A stretch of DNA of 64,000 nucleotides from DASUPK01 sp963833375 (GTDB lineage Bacteria > Actinomycetota > Thermoleophilia > Solirubrobacterales > 70-9). The stretch lies in the NCBI GenBank assembly GCA_963833375.1, contig CAWHXR010000004.1:1-64000 (forward strand), in the 5' to 3' direction. The notes below the pieces were generated by a model, which saw only the letters and a list, made by a program, of their open reading frames with translations, made no database searches and had not been told where the DNA came from. Of this stretch, positions 53,760-62,924 are shown piece after piece. The translations under genes were made by a program, and so were the position numbers. Within the stretch, counting starts at the first letter, position 1, and each line of letters begins with the position of its first letter.

Positions 53760-54437
53760 TTGCCCGAGACCGCTCAGATGGCCAACGAGTCCACCGGCGA
53801 GAGCCGGATAGAAGGCATCAGCATCATCCTCGCGGACGATCATGAGATCGTCCGCGACGGCCTGAGGCGGATCGTCGAGTCCGAGGGCGACATGGAGGTG
53901 GTTGCCGAGGCGGGCGACGCCGACACCGCCCGGCGACGGGCCTCGGGCCTGAAGCCTTCGGTGCTGGTGCTCGACCTGAACATGCCCGGCGAACCCAGCC
54001 TCGCCTCGATCCCGAAGGTTCACGAGGGATCTCCCGACACCGCGGTCGTCGTGCTGACCATGCAGGACGACCCGGCCTTCGCGAAGGAGGCGTTCCGGCT
54101 GGGCGCCAAGGCGTTCGTCATCAAGCACGCGGCAGGCGCCGAGCTGGTCGACGCCATCCGGGCGGCTGCGCGTGGGGAGACCTACATCAACCCGCGGCTC
54201 GGCGCCCGTCTCGCGGCCACCCCCGAGGGCCCTCCCGGCGGATTGACCCCACGGGAGATCGAGGTCCTCAGGCTGGTCGCCGCGGGCCACACGAATCCGG
54301 AGATCGCCGAGAAGCTCGTGATCAGCATCCGGACCGTCGAGACCCACCGTGCCGCCATCCATCGCAAGCTGGGCACCAACAGCCGGGCCGAGGTGGTCTC
54401 GTTCGCCCGCGAGCACGGGCTGGTCGAGGATCAGTAG
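53760..54437 (+). CDS. NarL/LuxR-family response regulator
   Basis: 225 residues from TTG 53760 (ATG 53778 is possible but lacks a ribosome site). Receiver domain: 'ISIILADDHEIVRDGLRRIVESEGDMEVV', phospho-acceptor Asp in 'VLVLDLNMPG', Thr in 'VVVLTMQDD' and Lys in 'AFVIKHAAG'. C-terminal GerE helix-turn-helix: 'LTPREIEVLRLVAAGHTNPEIAEKLVISIRTVETHRAAIHRKLG'. It ends convergent to and overlapping by 7 bases the sensor kinase gene, which is its probable partner. Confidence 0.9.
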   Translation: MPETAQMANESTGESRIEGISIILADDHEIVRDGLRRIVESEGDMEVVAEAGDADTARRRASGLKPSVLVLDLNMPGEPSLASIPKVHEGSPDTAVVVLTMQDDPAFAKEAFRLGAKAFVIKHAAGAELVDAIRAAARGETYINPRLGARLAATPEGPPGGLTPREIEVLRLVAAGHTNPEIAEKLVISIRTVETHRAAIHRKLGTNSRAEVVSFAREHGLVEDQ

Positions 54438-56152
54438 GTAGGACGGTGCTTCGTCGCCGGCGACTCCTCGGTCGCCGGTGGCTTCAGCAGGCGCCCCCGG
54501 CTGCGCTCCGGCCTGTCCACGGGCAGGGTGGCCCGCACCTCGGTGCCGTGACCCGGACCGGAGTCGATCTCCAGGCGGCCCCCGGCCAGCGAGACGCGCT
54601 CATGCATCCCCACCAGCCCGAAGCTGCGCTCTGCGGTCTCCGGATCGAAACCGCTCCCATCGTCGAGGACCGCGACCTCGACCGACTCCCCGTCGTGGGT
54701 CACCGTGACGGAGATCCGCTGGGGGTCGGCATGCTTGATGGCGTTGTTGGTCGCCTCCTGGACCAGTCTGTAGATCGTGGCCTCGAGGTCGGGCGGCAGG
54801 CGGTTGGGGCCGCCGGTCTCGTCGATGATGAGATCGACGTGAGCATGGATCTCGACGCCGAACCTCTCGCCCGATCGCTGGGCGAGTGACTCGATCGCCG
54901 GCCCGACGCCGAGCTCGTCAAGCGCGGAAGGCCGGAGCTCGGTGATCAGGCCCTGCAGGTTGCGAATCCCGCGATCCACGTGCTCCATCGCCAGCTGGCG
55001 CGAATCCGAAGGCAGATCGTCTCTTCGCGCCGCCGCGTCGAGCAGGACCCGCAGCGCTCCCAGCTCCTGCAGCGTCTCGTCGTGCAGCTCGCGGGCCCAG
55101 CGGTGACGTTCGCGCTCGGAAGCGTCGATCGACATCTGAAGCTTTTCCGCCTCGACCGCCTGGACCGTGACGATCGTGGTCGCCGCGCCCGCTGCGAACG
55201 AGTCGAAGACGTTTCGATCGTTGGCGTCGAATCTGTCCGCTGCGGAGCCGCCGACTGCGACCAGCAGACCCCGAGGCCGGTCCCGGAATTCGAGCTCGGC
55301 CACCAGCGTCGGCAGGCCGCGGAGCTCTTCGATCTCGGCCTGGAGGTCGTTGAGCCAGGTTTCCGCATCGCGGAGCCGCCGGCCCTCGAGCGCACCCGGC
55401 TTCTCGCCGGCGGCGGCGGCGATCTCGAGCTCGGAACCGTCCGAGAGCAGCAAGATCGCCTGCTTTGCTCCGACCACCCCTCGGCCGCGCTTCGCGATCA
55501 GCTCCAGAAGGTCATCGAGCTCGATGCCGCTGGAGACCGTGCGGGCGATGTCGGAGCTTGCCTCCAGTCCCCGCAGCGCCTTCTCCAGCTCCTCGCGGCG
55601 CTGATGCATTCCCTCGTACAGCCGCGCGTTCTCGATCGCCACACCGGCCCAGGCCGCCAGGACGATGACCACCTGCTCGTCGGTGTCATCGAACTTGGCT
55701 CCACCCGCCTTCTCGGTCAGATAGAGGTTTCCCCAGGCTTCGCCACGGACGAGGATCGGCGTACCGAGGAAGGTCTTCATCTCCGGGTGCCCAGGGGGGA
55801 AGCCGTAGGAGCGGACATGTGAGTTGACGTCCGCGAGACGAAGCGGCTCCGGATTCCGGATCAGCTCGCCGAGCACTCCGCGGCCGCGTGGAAGCGGCCC
55901 GATCTCGCGCCGTTTCTCCTCGCCGATTCCGCTGTGAAGGAAGCGCTCCAGGCCGGTCTTGTCCTCATTGAGGATGCCGAGTGCGGCATACGCCGCTCCG
56001 GTCAGATCGCGGGATGCCTCGACCACGCGGCGCAGCAGGGTCTCCAGATCGAGCTCGGAGACGATCGTCCGGCCGACTTCCAGTAGCTGCGCGAGCCGCT
56101 CGTCCGTGAGCTTTGACTCGTTTAAATCCGGCCCGTCACCAAGGGGGTTCAT
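54431..56152 (-). CDS. GAF-domain sensor histidine kinase (DevS/NarX-like)
   Basis: 573 residues without membrane helices. Two GAF domains: about 25-175 ('LGILNEDKTGLERFLHSGIGEEKRREIGPLPRGRGVLGELI') and about 200-345 ('AKQAILLLSDGSELEIAAAAG'). The HisKA_3 dimerisation helix has the phospho-His in 'HRWARELHDETLQELGALR', then the ATPase 'VQEATNNAIKHADPQRISV', 'VAVLDDGSGFDPE' and 'FGLVGMHERVSLAGGRLEIDSGPGHGTEV'. The arrangement matches DevS-like kinases; I see no clear haem ligand evidence. It probably phosphorylates the adjacent NarL-type regulator in response to a redox or small-molecule cue. Confidence 0.9.
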   Translation of the reverse strand: MNPLGDGPDLNESKLTDERLAQLLEVGRTIVSELDLETLLRRVVEASRDLTGAAYAALGILNEDKTGLERFLHSGIGEEKRREIGPLPRGRGVLGELIRNPEPLRLADVNSHVRSYGFPPGHPEMKTFLGTPILVRGEAWGNLYLTEKAGGAKFDDTDEQVVIVLAAWAGVAIENARLYEGMHQRREELEKALRGLEASSDIARTVSSGIELDDLLELIAKRGRGVVGAKQAILLLSDGSELEIAAAAGEKPGALEGRRLRDAETWLNDLQAEIEELRGLPTLVAELEFRDRPRGLLVAVGGSAADRFDANDRNVFDSFAAGAATTIVTVQAVEAEKLQMSIDASERERHRWARELHDETLQELGALRVLLDAAARRDDLPSDSRQLAMEHVDRGIRNLQGLITELRPSALDELGVGPAIESLAQRSGERFGVEIHAHVDLIIDETGGPNRLPPDLEATIYRLVQEATNNAIKHADPQRISVTVTHDGESVEVAVLDDGSGFDPETAERSFGLVGMHERVSLAGGRLEIDSGPGHGTEVRATLPVDRPERSRGRLLKPPATEESPATKHRPTY

Positions 56153-56301
56153 TGAGGCCTCCGCTTCCAGTCGTTTGGTGGCGCCTGAATCGCAGCGGCC
56201 CGACCATGCTAGTTCAGTGGAAGCTAGGTGGAAAACACGTAGCCCGGTCCGGTCCTCGGCGCGGATGGAGGATGCCCGGGCTGAGACTACGGTGAAGTGC
56301 G

Positions 56302-56538
56302 ATGGCCATCCTCACCGAGACCAGTCGGGGCCGGCTCTCGGCCAGCGCCGTCGAGCCGGACGTCTACCTGACCGACGGCGTCCGCCTCTTCCGCGTCGTG
56401 CGCGGCTTCGCCTGGCCGGCGCATGAGAGTCAGGCCGTGCTCGAGGACTGCCGCACACTGGAGCGGTCCTCCTATCCGCCGGATGAGCTCTGGTCCATGG
56501 GCCTGCGGATCGTCCGCGCGAGGGAATCGGTCGTATGA
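56302..56538 (+). CDS. Small conserved hypothetical protein next to the DUF779 gene
   Basis: 78 residues: 'EPDVYLTDGVRLFRVVRGFAWPAHESQAVLEDCRTLERSSYPPDELWSMGLRIVRA'. It ends with TGA overlapping the ATG of the DUF779 gene (ATGA), so the two are coupled. No family or function is recognised; one Cys and one Trp pair are the only notable residues. Confidence 0.6.
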   Translation: MAILTETSRGRLSASAVEPDVYLTDGVRLFRVVRGFAWPAHESQAVLEDCRTLERSSYPPDELWSMGLRIVRARESVV

Positions 56539-56918
56539 CCGCGCAGTTCACCGCCGCGCGGGTCACCGCAACGCCCGAGGCGATCGAGTTGATCGAGCGC
56601 CTCAAGGAGAAACATGGACCGATCGCCTTTTTCCATGCCGCGGGCTCCCGCGAGGGCAGCGAGCCACTCTGCCTGACCAGGGCGGAGCTCCTGCCGAGCC
56701 CCGACGACCTGCGGCTGGGCGAGATCGGCGGCGCGCCGGTGTACGTCGACGCCGCCGAGTACGACCGCTGGGGCCGACCCGAGTTCGTGATCGACGTCGC
56801 GGGGGGCGCCGCGAGCGGTCGCTGCTGCCTCGGCGGCCTCGAGGAACAGCACTTCGTCACGCATCCGCCCGAGCCGTTGCGCCGCTCGGGGGACGCACGG
56901 CGCCTGGCCGGGGCCTGA
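56535..56918 (+). CDS. DUF779 family protein
   Basis: 127 residues. 'TPEAIELIERLKEKHGPIAFFHAAGSREGSEPLCLTRAELLPSPDDLRLGEIGGAPVYVDAAEYDRWGRPEFVIDVAGGAASGRCCLGGLEEQHFVT' matches DUF779, a small family often encoded beside aldehyde dehydrogenases. The usual 'GGCCDGS' is changed to 'AAGSREGS' here, but a Cys pair remains at 'GRCCLGG'. No aldehyde dehydrogenase gene is adjacent in this window. The role is unknown. Confidence 0.75.
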   Translation: MTAQFTAARVTATPEAIELIERLKEKHGPIAFFHAAGSREGSEPLCLTRAELLPSPDDLRLGEIGGAPVYVDAAEYDRWGRPEFVIDVAGGAASGRCCLGGLEEQHFVTHPPEPLRRSGDARRLAGA

Positions 56919-56940
56919 GCGTTTCGGCGCGCGCCGGCGC

Positions 56941-57705
56941 TCAGTGCACGGTGATCTTGGCGAGGCCCTTGCCGAGCCGGTCCATGTCGACCTTGCCCGC
57001 GATCCCGGGCACGCTGCCGGAGCTCGTGTACTGCCACACCGAGTAGCCGTGACGCGCCCAGTTCCCGGCCGGAACCGTCGGGCGCGACACGCCCCACTCG
57101 GCCACCCAGAGCGGGTACTTCGCCTTCGCGAACTCCATCGTGTTGCCGGTCGCGGCCCAGCTGGTCGCGTTCGTGTAGATCATCGGCTTGCGGCCAAGCC
57201 GCTTGTTCACCCTCTTCACCCAGACCCGGATCCAGGTGCGCAGAGTGGTCGACGTCATGCCGGTGAAGGGTGTCTCCACGTCGAGTACCGGCACGAGCTC
57301 GCCGCTCTGCAGCGAGCCGACCGACGCCAGGAAGACGTCGGACTCGGCGAGGGCGTCCGCGCGGGCATCGGCGGCGGTGCCGCCGGTCGCGAAGGCGCGG
57401 TGGTAGGCGCCCACGCGAATCCCGGAGCTCTCGGCCGCCACGCGGTTGGTGGCGAAGTAGGGGTCGGGGCCGCACTGGGCGGGCTTCACCGTGCAGTCTG
57501 CGCCGCTGCCCCGGCTCGCCTGCACGAAGGCGAACCTGACGCCAGAGCCGGCGACGGTCGGCCAGTCGATCGCTCCCTGGAAGCGGGAGACGTCGATCCC
57601 GATGGCCTTGGTGCCTGCGCTCGCCGACGCGGGCGCGAGGCAGAGCAGCGCGGCGCACAGCGCCGCGGCGGCGAGGGCGGCCGCTCTTCTCCCGTGCAGG
57701 CTCAC
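56941..57705 (-). CDS. Secreted GH25 lysozyme-like muramidase
   Basis: 254 residues from GTG 57705 (TTGGAGAATCC upstream). Signal peptide: basic 'SLHGRRAA', hydrophobic Ala/Leu core, cleavage near 'SASA'. The mature part opens 'KAIGIDVSRFQGAIDWPTVAGSGVRFAFVQASRG', the glycoside hydrolase 25 start with catalytic Asp. 'LVPVLDVETPF' carries the Asp/Glu pair, and 'KPMIYTNATSWAATG' and 'WVAEWGV' follow. It should cut peptidoglycan between MurNAc and GlcNAc. A longer upstream reading to 57927 is an artefact of GC-rich DNA. Confidence 0.85.
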   Translation of the reverse strand: MSLHGRRAAALAAAALCAALLCLAPASASAGTKAIGIDVSRFQGAIDWPTVAGSGVRFAFVQASRGSGADCTVKPAQCGPDPYFATNRVAAESSGIRVGAYHRAFATGGTAADARADALAESDVFLASVGSLQSGELVPVLDVETPFTGMTSTTLRTWIRVWVKRVNKRLGRKPMIYTNATSWAATGNTMEFAKAKYPLWVAEWGVSRPTVPAGNWARHGYSVWQYTSSGSVPGIAGKVDMDRLGKGLAKITVH

Positions 57706-57797
57706 GATCCGGATTCTCCAACCCGCCCCGGAGGCGATCGGAGCGCTGCAACCCAGACAAGGCGTCAAACCTGAATCCAGCGGGTAAAGAAGCGGCA

Positions 57798-58769
57798 ATG
57801 ACTTCCCTAGGGGAAGCGCCTCCCCCTGCCGGCGGGTGTCGTCACTCGGCCCTGATCTATGGGTCGGAGCAGGAGTTCTTGGACGTCGCGATGCCCTTCG
57901 TGGAGCAGGGGGCCGCGGCCTCCGCACCCACCCTGGTGGCCGTGCAGACTCGGAACATCGAGGCTCTGCGCGCGGCCCTCGGGGGAGAGCCCTCTTGCGT
58001 GACGCTCCTGGCCGCGGAGGACTGGTACGAGACCTCCGCCCGCACCCGGGACAAGTTCGCGCGCTGGACGGGCGAGCGGGTCAACGGCCACAGGGTGCGG
58101 ATAATCGGAGAGCCGCCCTGGGCCGTGGGCAACGACGCCCAGGTCCGCGACTGGGCGCGCCACGAGTCGGTGATCAACGTCGCCTTCGCCGGCGTGCCCG
58201 TCAGCTTCATCTGCCCATACGACTCGAGGGTGCTGCCGAACGAGATCGTCGTGCACGCGCACAGCACCCATCCCGAGATCGCGGGCCCCGACGCCTGGAC
58301 CGAGAGCCACGGATACGAGGACCCGCTCGACTTCTGCCGTCGCCTCGACAGCCGCGTCGCGGGACCGACCGGCGATCCCGCCGCCGAGATCACCTTCGGG
58401 CTCGCCGACCTGGCGAGGCTGCGGCGGCTGGTCAGCTCGATCGCGATCCGGAGCGGGCTCCCGGATTCGCGGGCCGGCGAGCTCGCGCTCGCGGTCAACG
58501 AGATCGCCGCGAACGCTGTGGTCCATGGGCGGCCGCCAGCGACGCTTCGGGCCTGGCAGATGGACGGTGAGATCGTCTGCGAGGTGAGCGATTCCGGTGA
58601 CGGCATCGAGGACGCCCTCGCGGGCCAGCTCGCTCCCCCCGCCGATGGGCTCGGCGGACGCGGGCTGTGGATGGCGCGGCTGCTCTGCGACGCGGTCGAG
58701 ATCCGCAAGGGGGGCGGCTGCACGGTCGCCCTGCACGCCGCGGTGCCGAGCTTCACCCTCGCGGCCTAG
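57798..58769 (+). CDS. Sensor/anti-sigma regulatory protein with MEDS and HATPase domains (RsbA-like)
   Basis: 323 residues. N-terminal MEDS domain: 'CRHSALIYGSEQEFLDVAMPFVEQGAAASAPTLVAVQTRNIEALRAALG' and 'WYETSARTRDKF'. C-terminal HATPase_c-like domain: 'ELALAVNEIAANAVVHGRPPATLRAW', 'CEVSDSGDGIED' and 'GGRGLWMARLLCDAVEI' (N, G1 and G2 boxes). There is no phospho-acceptor His, so it is more like an RsbW/RsbA serine-kinase anti-sigma protein than a sensor kinase. MEDS domains are linked to methanogen/methylotroph-type signal sensing. It overlaps the convergent oxidase gene by 4 bases. Confidence 0.85.
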   Translation: MTSLGEAPPPAGGCRHSALIYGSEQEFLDVAMPFVEQGAAASAPTLVAVQTRNIEALRAALGGEPSCVTLLAAEDWYETSARTRDKFARWTGERVNGHRVRIIGEPPWAVGNDAQVRDWARHESVINVAFAGVPVSFICPYDSRVLPNEIVVHAHSTHPEIAGPDAWTESHGYEDPLDFCRRLDSRVAGPTGDPAAEITFGLADLARLRRLVSSIAIRSGLPDSRAGELALAVNEIAANAVVHGRPPATLRAWQMDGEIVCEVSDSGDGIEDALAGQLAPPADGLGGRGLWMARLLCDAVEIRKGGGCTVALHAAVPSFTLAA

Positions 58770-59953
58770 ATCTGCCGGAGGACCCCCGAGTCGATTTCCG
58801 GCAGGGCGGTGGACCCGCTGAGGGCCATGGTGAGGTCGAGCTCCGCGAGCAGGCAGCGCAGCACCGTCTCGACGCCGTTCTGGCCGTCCAAGGCGAGCCC
58901 CCACAGGTAGGGCCGTCCCACCAGCACGGCGTTGGCTCCGAGTGCCAGGGCCTTGAAGACGTCGGCCCCGGAGCGGATCCCGCTGTCGAGCAGGACGGCC
59001 ATCCCGTCCCCGACGGCGTCGACGATCGGCGGCAGCGCATCGAGCGACGCGATCGCTCCGTCGATCTGGCGGCCGCCGTGATTGGAGACCACGATCCCGT
59101 CGACGCCGCGCTCCCTGGCCTCGCGGGCGTCGTCCGGATGGAGGATCCCCTTCAGCACGATCGGCAGCGAAGTCGTCCCGCGGAGCCAATCCAGCCGCTC
59201 CCAGGTGAGCCGCGGGTTGGCGAAGACGCCGAGGAAGTGACCGACCGCCGCGCCCATGTCCTCGTCTGGCGGTTTCGCCAGTCCCGCCAGAAACACGGGG
59301 TCAGAGAGATATTGCGCAATGCCGACCCCCTCGAGGAACGGCAGGTAGGCCTGCTGCAGGTCCCGTGGCTTCCAGCCTGGCAGGTAGTTGTCGACGGTCA
59401 GGACCAGGGCCGAGTACCCGGCCGCCTCGGCCCGCCGGACGAGGCTCGCGGCGAGCTCGTCGTCGTTCGGCCAATAGAGCTGGTACCAGCGTGGGGATTC
59501 CCCGTTCGCCTCCGCGATCTCCTCCAGCGCGGTCGCCGACGCGGTGCTCGTGATCAGCGGCAGCCCGACGCTCGCCGCCGCCCGCGCAGAGGCGAGCTCG
59601 CCCTCGTCGTGGAGCAGGGTCTGCACGCCGATCGGCGCCAGCAGGACCGGCGCCGGCATCCTCGTGCCGAGCAGCTCGATCGAGAGATCGCGCACGGCGA
59701 GGTCCTGGCGCAGCACCCGCGGGACGATCCGCCAGCGGCGAAAGGCCTCGAGGTTGGCCCGCATCGTGTCCTCGGATCCGGCTCCGCCGAAGACGTAGGC
59801 GATCGCCCGGTCGTCGAGCGACTCCCGCGCGCGGCTCTCGAGCTCTGCCCACGCCATCGGCAGGGCGGGCCGCTCGCCGGCCAGCATCCCCTTGGCGTAG
59901 ATCTCGCGGTAGTAGTCGCCGAAGAGCGGCGGCGGGGTCTCAGACGTCCCCAT
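58766..59953 (-). CDS. FMN-dependent alpha-hydroxy-acid oxidising protein (lactate 2-monooxygenase-like)
   Basis: 395 residues, TIM barrel. 'VPRVLRQDLAVRDLSIELLGTRMPAPVLLAPIGVQ', 'WYQLYWPNDDELAASLVRRAEAAGYSALVLTVDN' and 'LPIVLKGILHPDDAREARERGVDGIVVSNHGGRQIDGAIASLDALPPIVDAVGDGMAVLLDSGIRSGADVFKALALGANAVLVGRP' show the FMN site, catalytic Lys and 'SNHGGRQ' His. It oxidises L-2-hydroxy acids such as lactate; the closest resemblance is to actinobacterial lactate 2-monooxygenases. It is coupled (TGATG) to the acetyl-CoA hydrolase gene upstream, suggesting lactate-to-acetate metabolism. Confidence 0.85.
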   Translation of the reverse strand: MGTSETPPPLFGDYYREIYAKGMLAGERPALPMAWAELESRARESLDDRAIAYVFGGAGSEDTMRANLEAFRRWRIVPRVLRQDLAVRDLSIELLGTRMPAPVLLAPIGVQTLLHDEGELASARAAASVGLPLITSTASATALEEIAEANGESPRWYQLYWPNDDELAASLVRRAEAAGYSALVLTVDNYLPGWKPRDLQQAYLPFLEGVGIAQYLSDPVFLAGLAKPPDEDMGAAVGHFLGVFANPRLTWERLDWLRGTTSLPIVLKGILHPDDAREARERGVDGIVVSNHGGRQIDGAIASLDALPPIVDAVGDGMAVLLDSGIRSGADVFKALALGANAVLVGRPYLWGLALDGQNGVETVLRCLLAELDLTMALSGSTALPEIDSGVLRQI

Positions 59954-61263
59954 CAGAACGGGGCGCGGCCGTGCGAGGCTCGCTCGGCGGCGGCCAGGAG
60001 CTCGTCACGGTAATCCGGGTGGGCGATCGCCGCGAGCGCCTCTCCCCGCTGGTGGACGGTCTTGCCCTGCAGCTCCGCCGCCCCGTATTCCGTGACGATC
60101 ACGTCAGTCTGATGGCGGGGGGTGGTGATCACCGCGCCCGCGTCGAACCAGGGGACGATCCGCGAGCGCGTCTCGCCGTCCACCGTGTAGGTCGAGGCCA
60201 TGCAGAGCAGTGCCTGCGACTCGAGCGAGAGCCCCGGCCCGGAGACGAAGTCCTCGTGCCCGCCGATGCCGGAGAACTGGTTGCCGTTGATCGTGTCCGC
60301 GATCACCTGGCCCTGGATGTCGACGCTGAGGGCGCCGTTGATCGTGACCATCTTGCGGTTGCGAGCGATCACGTCCGGCGAGTTGACGATCTCCACGGGC
60401 ATGAAGGCCACCTCGGGATTCTGATCGAGCCATTGGTAGAGCTCCTCTGTCCCCCCGGCGAACGTGGCCACCGAGACGCCGTCGAACTGGCCCTTGCGGT
60501 TGGTGATCTTGCCCGCCTCGTGGAGCTGCATCAAACCCGTCGTGAACATCTCTCCGTGCACTCCGTAGTCGCCTCCGTCGCCTTGGGCGAGCAGTCCCGC
60601 GATCGTGGACGGGATCGCCCCGATCCCTGTCTGGAGCGTCGTGCCGTCGTGGATGTAGCGGCTCGCGTGCTCGGCGATCGCGCGCTCGGCGTCGCCCGGC
60701 TCCGGGTCCTCGAGGGGCAGCGGCCCCTTGTCGCTCTCGACAAGGACGTCGATCTGGTCGACGTGGAGGGCGTGGGCGTAGTCCGGGTCGAACCCCTGGG
60801 TGCGCGGATAGCGGTCGGAGGTCTCGACGATCAGCAGCCGGTCGGGATCCTCGGCGACGCGAAGCATCTCCGCGTAGGTGCTGCCGGCGCACAGCGAGAG
60901 GCTGCACCAGCCCTCGGCGTCGGGTTGGGAGGCCACGGTCGCCAACACCCGCGGCCTCTGCTCCTGGAGGATCGGCTCGAAGCGGCGGAAGTCGGCGGGC
61001 ACGAAGCCGATGTTGGCGCCGGAGTCGCGGAGGACGCGCTCGATCGGGCCGAAGAACCCCGACAGGTAGTGGACGTTGGGGTGGTTGAACAGCGGGGAGA
61101 AGACGAACAGCAGGCCCGACCCGATCCGGAGCTCCTCCCAGTCCTCGCGCTCGCCGAGCGCCTCGACGAGCCCCGGCGGCTGACCGGGTCCAAGGGGCAT
61201 GGCGAAGCTGTCCCTCGGCTCGAAGAGGCCGGCGGCCTCATCTGCGCTCATCCTTCGCGCCAT
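59953..61263 (-). CDS. Acetyl-CoA hydrolase/CoA-transferase family protein
   Basis: 436 residues. 'MSADEAAGLFEPRDSFAMPLGPGQPPGLVEAL', 'LQTGIGAIPSTIAGLLAQGDGGDYGVHGEMFTTGLMQLHEAGKITN' (catalytic Glu region), 'INGALSVDIQGQVIADTINGNQFSGIGGHEDF' and 'SRIVPWFDAGAVITTPRHQTDVIVTEYGAAELQGKTVHQRGEALAAIAHPDYRDEL' are typical of the acetyl-CoA hydrolase/4-hydroxybutyrate CoA-transferase family. It moves CoA between acyl groups or cuts acyl-CoA. It heads a two-gene operon with the hydroxy-acid oxidase. Confidence 0.85.
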   Translation of the reverse strand: MARRMSADEAAGLFEPRDSFAMPLGPGQPPGLVEALGEREDWEELRIGSGLLFVFSPLFNHPNVHYLSGFFGPIERVLRDSGANIGFVPADFRRFEPILQEQRPRVLATVASQPDAEGWCSLSLCAGSTYAEMLRVAEDPDRLLIVETSDRYPRTQGFDPDYAHALHVDQIDVLVESDKGPLPLEDPEPGDAERAIAEHASRYIHDGTTLQTGIGAIPSTIAGLLAQGDGGDYGVHGEMFTTGLMQLHEAGKITNRKGQFDGVSVATFAGGTEELYQWLDQNPEVAFMPVEIVNSPDVIARNRKMVTINGALSVDIQGQVIADTINGNQFSGIGGHEDFVSGPGLSLESQALLCMASTYTVDGETRSRIVPWFDAGAVITTPRHQTDVIVTEYGAAELQGKTVHQRGEALAAIAHPDYRDELLAAAERASHGRAPF

Positions 61264-61286
61264 ACACGGACCCTATCCGGGACGGG

Positions 61287-62924
61287 CTAACCCGTAGGTC
61301 CGGGCTTCTTGGTCTTCTTCGGTTTGCCGAGCGGCTTCGGCGGCTTCCCGATCTCCGCGTCGCAGGCGGGGCCGCTGCAGCGGGTGAGTCTCGCAAGCTG
61401 CTTGAGCAGGAACTTCCGGACCGGGAAGTAGCGGCCGTTCGTGTAGATCGAGGTGAGCTCGAGCGGATCCCTGGAGATGTCGTACATCTCCCGGGTGCCG
61501 TCTCCATACTTGACCAGGAGGTAGCGGCCGGTGCGAATCGCGCGATAGCGGGGCGCGCTGATCGCGCGGGCGATCTGCGCCGTGTGGTCGAGGTCGAGGT
61601 TCTTGACGTACTTGCTGAGCTTCACCGTCTGACCAGCCTTCGCCGCTGCGGCGCTGCCCGGCTCGAAGGCGGTCCCCGGAGGGCCCGTCTCGAAGAGCAG
61701 GGGCCGGGTGGACTTCAGGGCCGGGTCCTGGGCATAGCGCAGCACCGACCGGCCGTCCTGCTGGAGCCCCGGCTTGGCCCCGGCCATCTGCAGGATCGTC
61801 GAGGTGATGTCGCCGTTCCAGACCAGCGCCCGGGGCTGGGAGCCAGCGGGGATGCCCGGCCCTCGGATCTGGAGGGGCACCTGGACGGAGGGCTCGTAGG
61901 CGACGAACTTGCCCTGATGGAGGCGATGCTGCCCCTGCATGAAGCCCTGGTCCGAGGTGAAGATCAGATAGGTGTTGCCGAGCGCGCCCTTCGCCTCCAG
62001 GTCGTCGACGATCTTCTCGACCGCGTCGTCGACGGAGAGGAGCGTCTCGAGCCGGCGCTGGTAGCGGGCCAGGATCTTCGAGATCAGCCCGGGGCCGAAC
62101 CGCTTGATCTTCTTGATCCAGGCCGGCTTGTCCTTGACGTTCTTCTCGTTGAAGCTCGCGTCGATCGGCAGGGGGGCGGCGGCGAACGCGTTGGCGTACT
62201 TCGGGGCGGGCGTCGCGGGGTCGTGTGGCGCGAAGAACTGGACCTGCATGTAGAGGGGGGTGTTCGGGAAGTTCGTGAGGTGGTGGTCGATGCGATTGAC
62301 GGCGAGGTCGGCGTAGACGTCCGTCGAGTACTGGTCGGCGCCGTAGGACTTCTCGACGCCGTTCTCGTCGAGGGTGAAGCCCGTGTAGGAGGAGGGCGGG
62401 CCGATGAAGCCGTAGAACTCCCCCTTCGAGGTGGGACCGATGCCCCCGTGGAACGGACCCCAGCCCGGGGGCACATAGGTGGGCCCGAACCCGTTCTCCC
62501 CGAAGCCGTTGGGCATCTTGCCGATGTGGATCGTCCGGTAGCCCGCGGACTGCAGCCAGACCGGCAGGTCGTTCTTGTCGTTGAACGAGCTGTAGCCACC
62601 GGCCGGAGGGGTGTTGCCGAGCACGCCGGTGTTGTGCGCGTACTCGCCGGTCTGGACGGTCACCCGCGAGGGGCAGCAGAGCGGGTCCGAGGCGTAAGCG
62701 TGCAGGAAGCTGGCGCCGGCGTTGCCGATCAGGGCCTGGGTCTTCGGCATGACGAGCATGTCCCGGAACGTCTGGTCGTCCGTGGTGAACATGATCACGT
62801 TCGGCTTGTTGCTCGCCGCGCGGGAGGACTCGCCCCGCACGAGCAGCGCGAGCACGGCCAGGCAGGCGATTCCCGCAGTCAGCAACCCCACCCTGGCCGT
62901 CCGGGCGCGGCTCAACCCCTGCAC
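61287..62924 (-). CDS. Sulfatase family hydrolase, membrane-anchored or secreted
   Basis: 545 residues. One N-terminal hydrophobic helix ('VGLLTAGIACLAVLALLV') acts as signal anchor or signal peptide. 'KPNVIMFTTDDQTFRDMLVMPKTQAL' gives the metal-binding DD. 'CCPSRVTVQTGEYAHNTGV' holds the C-x-P-S-R motif whose Cys becomes formylglycine. 'YLIFTSDQGFMQGQHRLHQGKFVAYEPSVQVPLQIRGPGI' is the C-terminal metal site. It ends in a Lys/Pro-rich tail. It should cut sulfate (or a phosphonate) esters outside the cell. A formylglycine-generating enzyme must be encoded elsewhere. Confidence 0.9.
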   Translation of the reverse strand: MQGLSRARTARVGLLTAGIACLAVLALLVRGESSRAASNKPNVIMFTTDDQTFRDMLVMPKTQALIGNAGASFLHAYASDPLCCPSRVTVQTGEYAHNTGVLGNTPPAGGYSSFNDKNDLPVWLQSAGYRTIHIGKMPNGFGENGFGPTYVPPGWGPFHGGIGPTSKGEFYGFIGPPSSYTGFTLDENGVEKSYGADQYSTDVYADLAVNRIDHHLTNFPNTPLYMQVQFFAPHDPATPAPKYANAFAAAPLPIDASFNEKNVKDKPAWIKKIKRFGPGLISKILARYQRRLETLLSVDDAVEKIVDDLEAKGALGNTYLIFTSDQGFMQGQHRLHQGKFVAYEPSVQVPLQIRGPGIPAGSQPRALVWNGDITSTILQMAGAKPGLQQDGRSVLRYAQDPALKSTRPLLFETGPPGTAFEPGSAAAAKAGQTVKLSKYVKNLDLDHTAQIARAISAPRYRAIRTGRYLLVKYGDGTREMYDISRDPLELTSIYTNGRYFPVRKFLLKQLARLTRCSGPACDAEIGKPPKPLGKPKKTKKPGPTG

